DNA of 64,000 nucleotides from Dirofilaria immitis (lineage: Eukaryota > Nematoda > Chromadorea > Rhabditida > Onchocercidae), in assembly GCA_024305405.1 (NCBI GenBank), contig JAKNDB010000068.1:4592001-4656000 (forward strand). The letters are read 5' to 3'. Positions 11,034 through 23,500 of this stretch are shown piece by piece. A program made the position numbers and the translations under genes. A model generated the notes under the pieces. That model did not search any database. It was not told the DNA's origin and worked only from the letters and a program-made list of their open reading frames with translations. The number at the start of each line of letters is the position of its first letter. Position 1 is the first letter of the stretch.

Positions 11034-11611
11034 TTAAATTTTTTGAATGAAATAGAATTTGCTGAAATTCCATCGAAAAGTAGGATCTAATAATCTGATA
11101 AATTTATCTGGATAAACAGGAAAAAGTATAAAATTAATAGACTGATGATTAAATCTTTCTTGTATATTCTCGAGTATTTTAATAAACATTTATTGTTTTT
11201 ACAGCACTCAGTTGCTACCTTTTTCGGACGCCGGTTGTTACTGCAATTATGTTTAATGAGAAGATATGGCTCAATACTATTGATTTCTTGATCTTCCCCG
11301 TATATTCTGAATGTTCCTTCATGATCAGGAATTGTCCAATTCAACTTGTCATCGATCCCTAAGTATAATAAAATTAGTAAAAAATTGCTTCGTTTTTATT
11401 AATTAATTAATAATATTTATTTTGCATTGTTTAAATATTATCTAAGAATTGAAACATGGTAACCTTACATAGATCATCTTCCCACAGTTCTACTATAGCA
11501 GTGTTATACGGTAATCCATAGCATGTTAAACGACCTTTACGGTAATGTTCTTTTTACTACCAAAAATCCATGCGCATAAATTGGAAGTAAGAATAGTAAT
11601 AAGAAATGCAT
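11034..11611 (-). CDS. Transthyretin-like (TTL) family secreted protein
   Basis: TTL proteins are small nematode secreted beta-sandwich proteins; one (TTR-52) bridges apoptotic cells and phagocytes, while most have no known role. Three exons fit: 11611-11469, 11358-11203 and 11107-11034, about 125 residues. Exon 1 begins MHFLLLFLLPIYAHG, a signal peptide, 14 nt after a TTTTCAG acceptor that may be a trans-splice site. The core reads KGRLTCYGLPYNTAIVELWE, then DHEGTFRIYGED and SIEPYLLIKHNC, matching the family pattern GxLxC, DxxGxF and PYLxIxHxC. The last exon gives YKFIRLLDPTFRWNFSKFY. Phases join across both introns. Exon 1 needs a frame correction at the A-run at 11551-11555 (and probably the AAA near 11535). 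Restoring two A residues gives KNITVKGRLTC, the family consensus. It lies 1.1 kb downstream of the UGT gene, same strand. Confidence 0.8.
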
Positions 11612-12744
11612 TATTTTGTTTAAGCTGAAAAATGATAATCGTTGCGCGGAGCAAATTGATAAAGCCAATTTGAAAATATTTACGTCATATTTTTACACTC
11701 ACAATTTTCATTATCATTGAAATTATATCGATTCTAGATAAATTCAATTACTAAATGGAAAAATATTAATAGGAAGTGTAATTATAATCTTTTAATTATT
11801 CTCAAAATAGCCGCTAATATTTTTCATTTCTTCCGAAAATGCCGATATATCAAAGGATTTTATAATACCTAATTTTCAACATAAATTTGCTCTTATTATT
11901 ATACGATTTATCTATTGATATGCAAGCAATTTGAATACGACTTTATTGCTTTGCTAATTTGCAATAAATAAAAAATTAGAAAATAAAGTTTAAATATTAC
12001 AAAAGTTTCATGAAAGTAATAGCTGTCAATTTAAAATGAATAAGCAACCTGATAAATAATATAGGGAAGTCAATTTTATTTTTACATTTTTTTTTGTTAA
12101 ATAAACATTTTGAATCATTGTCCTAATCTTCAATATATCCATTCCTTTTTCCTTTTTTAAATTTTTTCGAAATTTTTTAAAATTCGATCTATCAATTTAT
12201 TCAGTTTATCGATCATTCATTTAGCGTAGAATTTTTAAATCTGTTAAAATTGTTATGTATTTTTAAGACAAATCTTAGAACTTATTCCGAATGAGATTTT
12301 GCATTCATATAGACATATGTACAACTTTTATAAATTTATAATTTTTATATCGTTATTAGCATCATTTATTTTGAAAAAAAGAATTATTATAACCCGATTA
12401 TTATTCATAATATTGAAATCAATATCATACTGACAATTCTAAGTTCAACTTTTCTTCTGCCAACTTTAATGAATAATTATCAGATGTCGCAATTACTGAA
12501 TCGCAATTTCAATATATTTCATTGCATCAAATCAAATGATGGTAAAAACATGAGATTATTCGTTTCGAGAATATCAATGACAAAATAATAAAGTATTCTA
12601 TAAGTATTTTTGCTTCAAAAATATTTACATAGTAAAAATCATCATTGTTAATTAATATTTGATGGTTATAAATCAGAAATTAAAAAGTTATTTTGTTAAA
12701 ATACCGTATAAATAAAATAAGGTTAGATTAGCAATGAAAAGTTA
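11612..12744. other. Intergenic stretch between TTL and UGT genes
   Basis: About 1.1 kb of A+T-rich sequence with no exon that I can support. It separates two minus-strand genes and is longer than a typical nematode operon gap, so co-transcription is not indicated. Confidence 0.5.
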
Positions 12745-15700
12745 TTAATTTTGTTTATTTTTTATTACAGCAATACCATTGCATTTATATCTAAAAACTT
12801 TATGGAATAATTTCTTGAAGATCCTAATGATAATGTAGCATATGGTTGTAATGATAAGTAGTAGAAATATTATGAAGGGGATAATAATATCAAGAAGATA
12901 ATATGACACAAATGACATCTTCCTGCCGTATGGATCGAAATTTGCTATTTGACCAAATTTTGCAGCAAATTCAACATGCCTAATAAGCTGTTCCTTGGCT
13001 GGATTAGGCTTTTTGCGATCATTTTTGATAATCTAGCTGCTTTTCGGGTATAACTGAAATATGCAATATGCAACATTTATTAGTGTGTATGTCTTTTTTG
13101 GTCAAAAATAAATCATTAATAATTTGGTAATGATAACGATTAATGATCGATTACCGCTTTGTTAATTTCTAAATTTTCAGTTTCTCATCTGTACCCTGGA
13201 ATATTTTCAATATTGATTGAAATATTTTTAATCTTTTATCTTTTCTGCTTGTCTAATTGATTTTCTTTCATTTATTTACGGATTAAAATATATTATTGAT
13301 CGCAAATTACTAGAGCTTATCCGACAAAGTTCTACTGAAATCACACTCTAAAATATTTAGCAAAATAACAATTGTATTTGCTTCATTAAAGAAACATTAA
13401 CAAAATTAATAAAAGCTTACCTTTTATCATAAATAATATTGTGGATGGCATCTTGTACTTTTTCCCTTATTGCAAGTTCTGAAAGAGACAGCCTGATACC
13501 GAAGCCTGATCGTTCAACCAGTTTAGCATTTTGCATCTGATCTCCAAATATTGGTGCCACAATAACAGGTTTTCCGTAATTCAAAGCTTCCGTTATACTG
13601 TTCATACCACCATGCGTTATAAATGCTATCAAATTTGTATGTGCTAGAAAATTATTCATATCTTTACATATATTGAATTTATTTGATGATTTTTCTTGCT
13701 TAAAATTACCCAGCAAGTCAGACTGTGGAAGCCATTTTGATGTAATCACGTTTGGATATCCGTCAGCGATTTGATGCTCATCTTTTCATACTTCCAGATG
13801 AAAGTCACATTAGAAAAGTTATGGAATGCTTCCAACAAGGCTCGTTTACTTTCTTTAGGCATCCAACAGCTTAGTGCAATGGTGCCAAATGATACAAGCA
13901 CCGTTGCTTTCCGTTGATTTATTACCGTAATCCAGTTCTGCAAAGTTAAGTAATTGGATGTTCAATTAAATTTAGTCAAGAAACAGAATTCTTGAATTTC
14001 AATACGAATAAATAAGGAATTTGACATTCATATTATGCTAATACGTCAATAGATGAGACCATAGCTTGAGATATCTGATAATACCAATTGATGATTTCAT
14101 CATTAACTATCACAAATATTAATATACAATGCAAGATGATCATATGCAAGGCACTTCCAGAATATTTTATTCTTGTTTAATTTTTTCTAGAACCAAAATA
14201 TGGATTTAACTTACTTTATTTAATGGCTGTGGTTTTGGCAAGCCAAGACCACCAAGTTCCATCATTTTGTGAATAGTTGGTCTTGAGATGTCAAAAAGTG
14301 GATCACTATTTGTGAACACATATGTTGCTTGAGCTAACTTTTCCTGAAATAATCATAAAATTCAATTCGGAATTTATGAAATTTCTAATAAGCGTGTCAT
14401 AGAGTAAATTGATATCATAACTTGGATTATAAGTTCTTCCATTCAAATGATAAACGATATCTCTGACATTTCATTTAGAATTAACAGTAAAATTTGTTTA
14501 ATTTTTTATCACGAAAATCTTTACTACTTTATTTCATTTATCACTTCTCATTTTTTTAAACTTATCAAACATCTATTTTTTAATTTTTGATTTGCAAAAT
14601 TATAATCTTATCATTAAACAAAATGTATGCCTAGTTATTATGATTTTAAAATAGTAAATCCTGATTTTATTATGAAACTTTCCAATTTTTCCTACATTTT
14701 AAGTTGAGCTCTTTACTTAAAAGTGACATACAGTTTTTTCAGATTTCGACTGATAATAGATGAAACTGAACTAAATAATTTTTCGAATATAAATTTTTGA
14801 ACCATTCGTTTTACAACTTTTTCCACATTTTTTATTGTTCAGAAGAAAGATGAATGAATGTCATTGATTAGAATCAGTAATGGAACATTATCTATTATTT
14901 TTATTTTTCTTTTCTCAATCTATTAATAATATATGTACCTTCAGATCAACGAACTTATCGCCATAAAGTCGTCGGAATAACTTTTGAAATCTAATCGTAA
15001 TATCATTCAGCAATTTATTCAGTATAAGTGTTATGACGAAATTTTTTGCTCGTTGCAAATATGTCATATGATCAGTATATTGTGTAAACAAATCTGCAAC
15101 ATATGTCTCAATTTTTCATCTTTAGATTAGAAATAATAAAAGTCAGAAATAATTGAAAAAGACGAAGATAAATTGATAAAATTTTTCTTTCAAAATATTC
15201 TAAACAATAGTATATCGATTGAAATAAATTGATACAATGAACTATATTTTTTCTTTTATTTAATATAATATTCTTTTATACAAATATGATATCAAATTTT
15301 GACAAAGTTTTTAATTTCCTTATTGCATTAATTATAATTACTATTGCTATGCTTACATATTGCAATTTCAAATTTCAAAAAAGTCTGTTGTCAAAATTTT
15401 TAAACTTTACTTGGTATATAACTTGGATTATTTGGAACACCAATACTCTCTGTAACATATTCGAATAGAGCAGTAGGACTAACCATGACATGAGCTGGTA
15501 TATGAAATAATTCAATCATTCCTGTAATTTGATTTTAAATTTTTGTGCTAATTCAGTTAAAATTTAATACAAATAATAATTATTCAATAAATTTATACTG
15601 AAATATATTCATGAAAGTATAAATTATATTCCGATTCAAAGAAGATTTATTTTACAAATTATTTCAGTATTTCAACTTTAGCCATATCAAATCTTACAAC

Positions 15701-16740
15701 AATCAATTTTATAACAAAAAAGTTTGTTATCTACTTATATTTACGAAAATTAAATTTGAAAATTCATTTGAGCTTACAGTTTATTAAATTCCAATAATTT
15801 CAATATAGTTCAAGATTCATTTAAACTTCACCCTTCATCTTCAATTAATGCTTTAATTACCATATAATCATTAAATCATATCGCACAATTTTTTATAAAT
15901 GAATATTTGACCTTTCGCACTTTGCATTTTATGGTGCTGAAAATAAAAACAATTTACCGGCAAAGCATTGATTAAATTCAAAAATTGCTAAGTCAAAGTT
16001 TGCAACTTTCAATTCTTCCATTATCCTTTCTTGCTGTAATTGAAATTCGCAGTTCATCACAAGAGCATCCGATATTCGTCTAATGACCTTAATTGAAATA
16101 ATGACCTTTTCAAAATTAATATATTAAAATTGGTCCTTTGATATTCTTTCGAAGACTGCGCGATAAAATCTTAGATTATTCAAAATTATTTTACTATCAC
16201 TAAAAAGTGATAAAGCATTAATTACACATCAGTCAGAGTTATAATGTTAGCAAAGTTTCTAATGAAGTGAACAGGTACTGTAATCATCGAGAAGATGGAT
16301 TGTTGCTTCTGTTTCCAAGCATCCTGAGCGAAAATTTCTATATTCATTATTTTTGATATTTTCGGATCAGTATTTATCTTTATCGTTTTGACGAGTTTGG
16401 AGCCATAAAAATCCGCTGATTGGAAGATAACAGGGGACAACTCAGTCTATAAAAAAAGTGTCATTTATTAAAAAGTATACTAAGTTATGCTTTTCATCAA
16501 ATTATATATCCTTATTTGATAATTTTACAAATCAATCAATTTTCGAAATAAAAAAACTTGCCACATTATGTCCAGCTTTAGCCAATGTATCACCAATAGA
16601 ATTCAAAAATTGGACATGACTTTTACCAATACGGGATTATATATTAGTATTTTATATGCATCCAAAGAGAGGGAAGCGAATATTGTGATATAATAAATGA
16701 TAAAGAGTTGTTGTATTTGATGATAGCATAATGAATTCAT
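12745..16740 (-). CDS. UDP-glucuronosyltransferase (UGT), nine exons
   Basis: UGTs are ER membrane enzymes that transfer a sugar from a UDP-sugar to lipophilic compounds. Exons: 16740-16562, 16446-16228, 16087-15958, 15521-15411, 15093-14939, 14343-14215, 13937-13710, 13643-13421, 13053-12745. The start ATG at 16740 leads into a signal peptide (FIIYYITIFASLSLDAYKIL). The N-terminal acceptor domain includes FDLAIFEFNQCF and PAHVMVSPTALFEYV. The UDP-sugar signature is intact: SKWLPQSDLL, FITHGGMNSITEALNYGKPV, GDQMQNAKLVERSGFG. The C-terminus has FDPYGRKMSFVSYYLLDIII, a membrane segment and a short basic tail. Intron 1 uses a GC donor; intron 7 is 66 nt and stop-free. Three single-base losses break the frame, at 16633-16635 (CCC), 13783-13786 (A-run) and 13010-13014 (A-run). 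Phases close only if each base is restored. Likely functional with consensus errors; a young pseudogene is possible. Confidence 0.85.
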
Positions 16741-18386
16741 GAATGAATTATGAATATTCAAGAGATATTACTAAAAGAATCTGATGTAATAAGAAAAATC
16801 TTAATTTATGATAATTCAAATAAAAGTTAAATCGACGAAGATATTCCAATTAATTTCATTACGATATTTACTATAACTATTACAGTAAGGCGATGCTATA
16901 ACTTGGTTATAAAATGAAAAAAATTAATTTGAAATGAAGAAATACGAAATAATAGCTGAATTCTAAACATTTAAATAATTTTTGCAAAATGAATAATTTG
17001 TCCCCACAGCTAGTACAGTACCATAAAATAATTATTAAGAGGATAATCTGATGACAGGTCTTCAACAACCTTTCTGCGTTATTGTTTCGTTGACTTTGAG
17101 CCTCAAAATAAGAAGTCCAAAGTACGGTAGTAGTTTTATTCGAATGTGCTTATCAATTAAGGTATGATTATAGCATGAGTAAACAATATAATTAAGCAGT
17201 GGTTCTTATCAATGATGCCTTTTCTGTCGGATAATAAAAATTAATCGAAATTATCGTTCAATTCTTCCATTTAATTAACTAATAAGTTTTATGGAAAGTA
17301 ATAATTATTGTAATTGGTGGAGATAATTATTCGATGGAAAGGAAATTGTTGAACTTAAATCATAGAGCTACAAATGTTGTATCCCGACTTCCCGATCATT
17401 GCTTCTTTGTTTTCTAATTTTTCAATTGACCAGGTCAAACTTTATGTGAAAGTTCATTTCGATTGCTGAATATTTGTGACAAGAAAATCGATTAATTTAA
17501 TTTCCTAAATTTATTCAATCTATAAAAGCTTGTAGCGATATATTTCGAAAATCAGTACAGAGCATAACTCAAAATTACTTTGATCAATGAATATTTTATC
17601 TAAGAAAATCTAAAACTTTATTATTTTCATGGTAATCGTAAAATAAACAGTTTTTAAGATGTTTAACTTTTCAATGTTTACATGAAAGGCAAAGGTTTTC
17701 AATTATAGAATTTAATTATTCCAAACATGACGATAATCTTTTATAAAATTGATTAATTTTTTCTTATTTGTTTACCAGCACCGTTATTAATTTTATTATC
17801 AGGAATTCTTCAAACTCAATTTCTTGAAGAGTCTGATGATTGTGTGCAATGATGAATATTTATGAATGATTATATAGCAAATAATAAAGGAGTAAATTTA
17901 AATTTAAGCTTAAAAAAGAAAGCATACACATGATAATATTCAGCCATATCAATTTATAACAAAACAGGAAATAATCACTTCATAGTCAGTAATAATCAAT
18001 GTATCAATGATCAAACCCAAAAATTTGATGTAACTTTGATGTATATCCATCAATATGCGAGTTTTAATATATCAATATTTTGTATGGATCATCCACTAAT
18101 ACATAGAAATTGGTAATGAGATGCAACCAGTGCAATGCATTAATTCTTCAAATAAAATCGATTGCCTTTCCTTCAAAAATTTTCAGTATTCCTTTGTGCT
18201 TTTTATCTTATTAACTGATCATATCTATTTCATATTACCACATCTCCCATTGAATGTTAGAATTTCAAGTTCCAGACAATCATGCCGGTATATTTAATAG
18301 ATCCTCAGAAATTTTCGCTTTCGTTCAGGAAAAAGAGCAGGTTTATAAGTGATTGAAATTCGGCACACCTCTTTCTCCCGAGATGT
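16741..18386. other. Intergenic stretch upstream of UGT
   Basis: About 1.6 kb without a supported exon on either strand. It should contain the UGT promoter. I see no clear TATA element or repeat that decides its position. Confidence 0.5.
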
Positions 18387-18395
18387 TATATAAAA
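18387..18395 (+). promoter_or_regulatory. Possible TATA box (TATATAAAA)
   Basis: TATATAAAA lies in locally GC-richer sequence and 65 bp upstream of an ATG at 18459 that opens a short frame (MSSLHLYLLDYNSSS, then stop). In a 75% A+T genome such a match is easily chance. It is listed because the next + strand coding evidence (19689-20331) still lacks a 5' end. Confidence 0.2.
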
Positions 18396-18818
18396 CAAAA
18401 ACAGTAAATTGAAGGTAATCATCAATCAGAGAACAAAGAGCTTAAAGAAATAATTTCATGTCTTCTCTACACTTATATTTGCTCGATTATAATTCAAGCT
18501 CAATTTGATAGCTATTCAAGGCAGTTCTTCGATAGCAACAGTTCGACGTAATTCGACAGGAATAACAGTTCGGAGGGCAATTCAACACAACAGGAATCAC
18601 TGTTCGAGGACCAAGAAACAGCAGTGGTATATATGATGTATATTGTAATTTCATTTCGTTATTGAAGTTTTATATTCTGTTGCAATCTACGAAAAAAATG
18701 GCAATATCTGCTAAAAGAACATTTTATTAAGAGAAAAATAAATCATACAGCAGTAATAATGGAAGTAATGCTAAATCAATTTTAAATCGTAAAAATTTCA
18801 AAAGACTGGATGATAATC

Positions 18819-19154
18819 CTATCCAGTGATAATTATAAATGATGAAAAAATAACTGGCCATGGAAGTTTAACACGATACATATGATCGGCGTTACAAACA
18901 TGAAAATAATAGCAGGAAGAGAAATTGCATATATTCCAATTTAATATACATTCGAAAGAAAATTGTGAACCAGCACAAAAAGACCCGGACAGAATGAAAG
19001 TAGTAATTAACAGTAGGTTCTTTTTATTTTCTAAGCAATCGCACAAAAGTAATAGCATCAACAACAATGAATGAAATGAATCAACTTGAGGAAAATAATC
19101 AATTCTCTCGAAAAAATATTTTTGCTTGAGATCGAGCAACATTTCGATGTACAC
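18819..19154 (-). CDS. Unassigned 111-codon open frame
   Basis: An uninterrupted minus-strand frame with ATG at 19154. It starts MYIEMLLDLKQKYFFER, then has a hydrophobic Leu-rich stretch (SLLLMLLLLC) and a Cys-containing part with FECILNWNICNFSSCYYFHV, and ends in another hydrophobic run. In DNA this A+T-rich an open frame of this length is near what chance gives in 64 kb, so it is weak. No family is recognised, and no codon or splice support is seen. Confidence 0.15.
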   Translation of the reverse strand: MYIEMLLDLKQKYFFERIDYFPQVDSFHSLLLMLLLLCDCLENKKNLLLITTFILSGSFCAGSQFSFECILNWNICNFSSCYYFHVCNADHMYRVKLPWPVIFSSFIIITG

Positions 19155-19160
19155 ATTGTC

Positions 19161-19395
19161 AGTATTTAAAGAAAACTGTTAATGACTCGTTCCAAGATGA
19201 ACATGTACCATGAAACTAAGAAAGATGTTGAGATTCTCAGTACCGAGAAAGATGCTGATTACTCATTACAGCTGCATTGTTTCTTCATCTTAGCAGTATT
19301 TAAAAGAAAAACTATTAACTTTGTCACAAAAATGGAAATATATCAAACTATTCAAAAACTAAATAAGATGGTGAGTTCTCAGTACCGAGAGATGT
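19161..19395. repeat. Diverged tandem duplication, period about 130 bp
   Basis: CAGTATTTAAAGAAAACTGTTAA (19160s) recurs as CAGTATTTAAAAGAAAAACTATTAA (19290s), and GAGATTCTCAGTACCGAGA (19230s) recurs as GTGAGTTCTCAGTACCGAGA (19370s), in the same order. The intervening parts have diverged more. Confidence 0.55.
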
Positions 19396-19688
19396 ATTGA
19401 CTAGTTATTACAATTGCAAGATTCTTTTTTATTTTGCGTTTTATGCTCTAATTACTCAAATTCTTTGCATCTAATACATTCAATTTAAAAACTTTCAAAT
19501 TAGTAAAAATTGCATTAAATTTCTCTAAAGCTGTCGGTGATTTCTAAAATAACACGAAGATATCTTCCAACATATATTATTGCAAATTTTTGAAAGTTAG
19601 AATTTTGTTCTTTTTACCTTTTGCCTATTGCTAATAAGAGACAAGAAACCATAAAAAATTATTGAAAAGTGAAAAATGGCTTATACAG

Positions 19689-20331
19689 AAGGCGGAGTTG
19701 TCTTTACAATGAGCAAAAACATTTTGTTCATTTAGGTCGATTTGTTTCTCGATTCTCGTTACGAAAATATGATTCACAGTCCAGAAAAGTATGTTTCTTT
19801 TTACCTTGCTTATATCTAAACTATCTTTTTCGTAAAAGATAAAACGTGCTACATGGCGTTTCCTTTAACAATTCTTTTAAATCAAATTTCTATCAAATTT
19901 TTATAACTATATTATATAATATACTACGACCTAATGTTAAAATCACACTAAAAAAAAATAAATTATGTAAGAACTTTGATTATACAACAAATGCCAGAAT
20001 AATCGGTAAAATAAGAGCCGTTTGCAGGCAGGTTATCACAGAAACCATTGAATATCTGAAAAAATTATATGAGGTGAACGTCAAATTTTGGCAACTCCTA
20101 ACATCTAGATACAAAAAAATCTTTAGTGGAAAAAGTGAGCTTATCCGTGAATCCTACGATTATCAAATCAGTGGAATGACGTACCGTTATAAAACTTCGC
20201 CATCTTCGAGTTCTTCATTTGGCGGTGGTAAAGGTGGCGGTGGCAAAGCTGAAAGATATGTTTTGAATTACCTGAAACACAAGAACAATGGGGAAAACCG
20301 CAACTTGAGAAGCGGTAGGAAACGAACATAA
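19689..20331 (+). CDS. Unrecognised basic protein, last two exons
   Basis: Exon A (19689-19788) follows a TATACAG acceptor and reads RRSCLYNEQKHFVHLGRFVS and SRFSLRKYDSQSRK up to a GTATGT donor in phase 0. Exon B (19972-20331) follows GTAAG in phase 0 and encodes 119 residues to TAA. It begins NFDYTTNARIIGKIRAVCRQ, continues through a helical stretch (ITETIEYLKKLYEVNVKFWQ) and a Ser run with GGGKGGGGK, and ends basic (NLRSGRKRT). A stop-free frame of this length is very unlikely by chance here. No ATG fits in these exons, so the gene needs an upstream exon that I could not place. It is tail-to-tail with cyclin T. Family unknown; the glycine-lysine linker and basic tail could suit a nucleic-acid-binding or secreted protein, but I see no domain. 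Confidence 0.5.
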
Positions 20332-20589
20332 GACGAAATCCAAGATTCTAAAAATTCCGGCATATCAGAAAATTTCTAAATACTCGTTATTCAATCCGGA
20401 TTCTCTGGTTTTCTTTTTTGCTTCTGTAAGGTGTAAAGAAAGAAGGTACAATAGTTTTGCTTCTTTATAAGTTGCAACAGCATTCTGATCACAATAAAAA
20501 AGATCAAGAGAAAAAAATTAATTCTAAAAGGCAAGCAAAAACTTGACAAACACATCATTATAACAAAAAAAAATGTGTAAAGACAGTCA

Positions 20590-23500
20590 TCAGAGATAGA
20601 AAATGCAGCAAATGGTGGAATGAAACGTAAAACTAGCAAGAATAGACGAAGCATTAGCTAAACTTGTATCAGTGTAAGATGAATGAGGCATGCGTGATCG
20701 CCAGGAACAACGTTTCCATTCTCCACGTCTATACCTCGGTGATGAGCGACGTGGTGTTATTTTATAAATATATCGCCGACAATAGCACCGTGTGAAACCT
20801 AAATTTGCATGCACAGAGGAAAAGCATGCTACTAAAATTGAATTAGTTAATCGGTTAATCAAAGCATAATTTATTAGTATTTCCAATTCATTCTTTTCTG
20901 ATAGTATTGATGGCATCACCAAAAAACTATCCCGTGTTAAGATACGTTGGTTATCTGCATAAATCGCAAATTAGTGAAAACAATTAAACATGACAACGAA
21001 AATACCGTGCGCTATTTGATAATATCTTAATACATTCTTTTATACATGCTTTATTTCTTTATCATAAAGTAATTTTCAAAGCACATGCAAAATTAATCTA
21101 AAGCACGTAGACTACAATAAGCTACGTACACTGAAAAATTAAGAGCAAACCTAAATTTAAGCATGAATTTGTGTTCAGATACCAAACGCTATACAAAAAG
21201 GTCTCAACATAATTATGTATTATAATATAATCTACATGCAGCAAACAACTGCATAGAAAATATCGAATTTGCTTAGCCTAATTTCCCAAGTAATGTATAA
21301 ATATTTCTAGATAATTTCCTCTCTTGCAGTATAAATCATTACTTGAATAACTGGATCCTGAACGATTTCCAGGACTTGAGGGACGTTGCGATTGTCGATA
21401 AGCATTAGATGTTGTTGCTGTGGTCGGCGACGATAGTCGCGGACAGGAACGCTTATAATATGAATTCCCTGTATCAGGTGTATTTAGTAAAGGTTCACGT
21501 GATTTCGTGCGTCCTGTATTTGACGATGAATAATGCTGCAATAATCAGTCGTTTTCAATATTACATTTGAAAAATGAATTGAAATAAATCAGATCCTCTC
21601 ATTCTTATTCAAATTTTAAGTGATATGCATATAAACAAAATAAGCAGGCATAAAAATTAGTACTACTCACTCTGTGATTAGATGATCCAGACGACTGTGA
21701 AAAACGTGAGGTATTATTGGAAGATGAGCCCATATAGTAATCGTTTGCCACTGACCAATTCGTAGTAGCATTAGCCCTATGTGTACCTTCACCGATATGA
21801 TTTGAACGACTCGTTTGCAATGTAGATAAGCTATATCTAAAAATTCTCTCAATAATATGTTTCATTGTCCAATACAAAATAAATTTAATAACCGAAAATT
21901 AAATTTTAAGAATTTTGAATGGAAAATTCTACTAAATTCAAGAATAAAAATAAAGCTTAAGACGTAAATATGTAAACGAGACCTGTACAAAGCAATGAAG
22001 TAAACTGATTGAATGTTTCTTCAAATGAAAGCATAACTGAAGAAAGATGAGAGACAAAGGAAACAAACTTTGAATTTTGTGAACTTGTGCTCATCACAGG
22101 AGTAGCATTTGCTGATGGTGGAGTCGGTAGAAGCGCAATCAAAGGAGCCGTCTGTCGTGTTCTTTTCACTGGTGCGATATCGTCACGCTGTCGAGGTGTA
22201 CTTTCATCACGACCTCTATTGTTGCTACTAGTAGTATTACTGTCACGTTTAAGTGATTGCGGAGTAGCTTCATCACGTGACCTGGATGTAACGCTGTAAC
22301 CACCGGAAGGAATGTGATTTACAGACATTGTTGGACTGAAAACACAAAATTATGTTTAATTGTATTGGAAATTAAGAGACAAATCAAGTAAGATGTTTTA
22401 TAAACTGCAGTCTTCAATCCATGCAACAGGAAATATAGTATATCTTGATTTGCTTACTTTTGACGTTCTGTTGCTTTCGGTGTTCCAGATTTTGGAGTCG
22501 ATGACACATTGGTTAGTGGTGTTGCTGATACAATAGAACAGTTATCTGTCTGATTAATAACCATATTATTTTCATGGAATCTTTTACGATGATGAGAACC
22601 TGGAAAAATTTCAATTTCATATTATGACAAAAATCAATCAAGGCTTGAATTTTGAGAGTTTTTGTTACTGAATCAATTTACTGAGGAGAGAAACATAATT
22701 TCATTCCTTTAAAACTGAAAAAGGGAAAAGCAATTATGTGGAAATTCGTCCAATTCACCTTCTGCACTCGTTTTCTCAGTCTTTCTATATTTTAAATCCT
22801 TATCATAATCATCTGGCTTGGATTTTTGTACCGCTCTTGGTCACTGGTCCCCGCTAGCTGTCTGAGAGGATGCAGTGGTTTCGCGGTATTTGTGATTGCT
22901 GGTTTTTGCGAAGTCGTCGGTTTTGGAGTTCCAGACTTTGATATTTGGACGATTTTGGTTGCTTCAGTTGGTTTGGCAGTAACTTGTTCCGATTTACTCT
23001 GATTTAGTTGCTTTTCTGAAACGATGGTGGTAACATGCACAAGGCCATAAAAAAATGCAGCGCCTATTATTCTGCTAATGTATCTTGGCTATTGCATTTC
23101 TAGAGTTGGAATCAGGAAATGTAAATTAAATCAACTATAATATCGTTAAATGAAAACACTTATTTTGACATCAAACCGAAACTAGGAAAATTGGATTTTT
23201 TCTTATTTTAATTATGCCATTACTTATTCTTTTTTGTTGCTTATTTGAACTGAGCTTTAAACAAAATATATTCTGAAATGCAAACAGTCACACTTGCCAT
23301 TTGCAATAATTGGAGGAAGAGGCAAATCCAATCCTTTACCAGCTATTTGTGGTAGCACATCAGGTCGCATGAAATTTCGCCGCTGAGTTTGCGTTACAGA
23401 ATTTTGTGAATTGATCGGTTGCTGTTGCTGATGCGCTGCTATAAAGTCCCCAGAATGAGCCAAAAATAAAATACCATATTTATTCTTTTTCCTTTATTTT

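Noticed and set aside
12950..12965. A fourth frameshift in the last UGT exon at AAATTTGG
   Set aside because: On rereading, the frame GAA TTT GCT GCA AAA TTT GGT CAA is continuous; only the A-run at 13010-13014 is short.
13644..13709. A 21-22 residue insertion in the UGT nucleotide-sugar domain
   Set aside because: Explained better by a 66-nt intron with proper GT and AG ends whose removal restores the family sequence.
22087..22299. 70-codon + strand frame (LLLLLVVLLSRL)
   Set aside because: Antisense shadow of a Ser/Thr/Arg-rich cyclin T exon.
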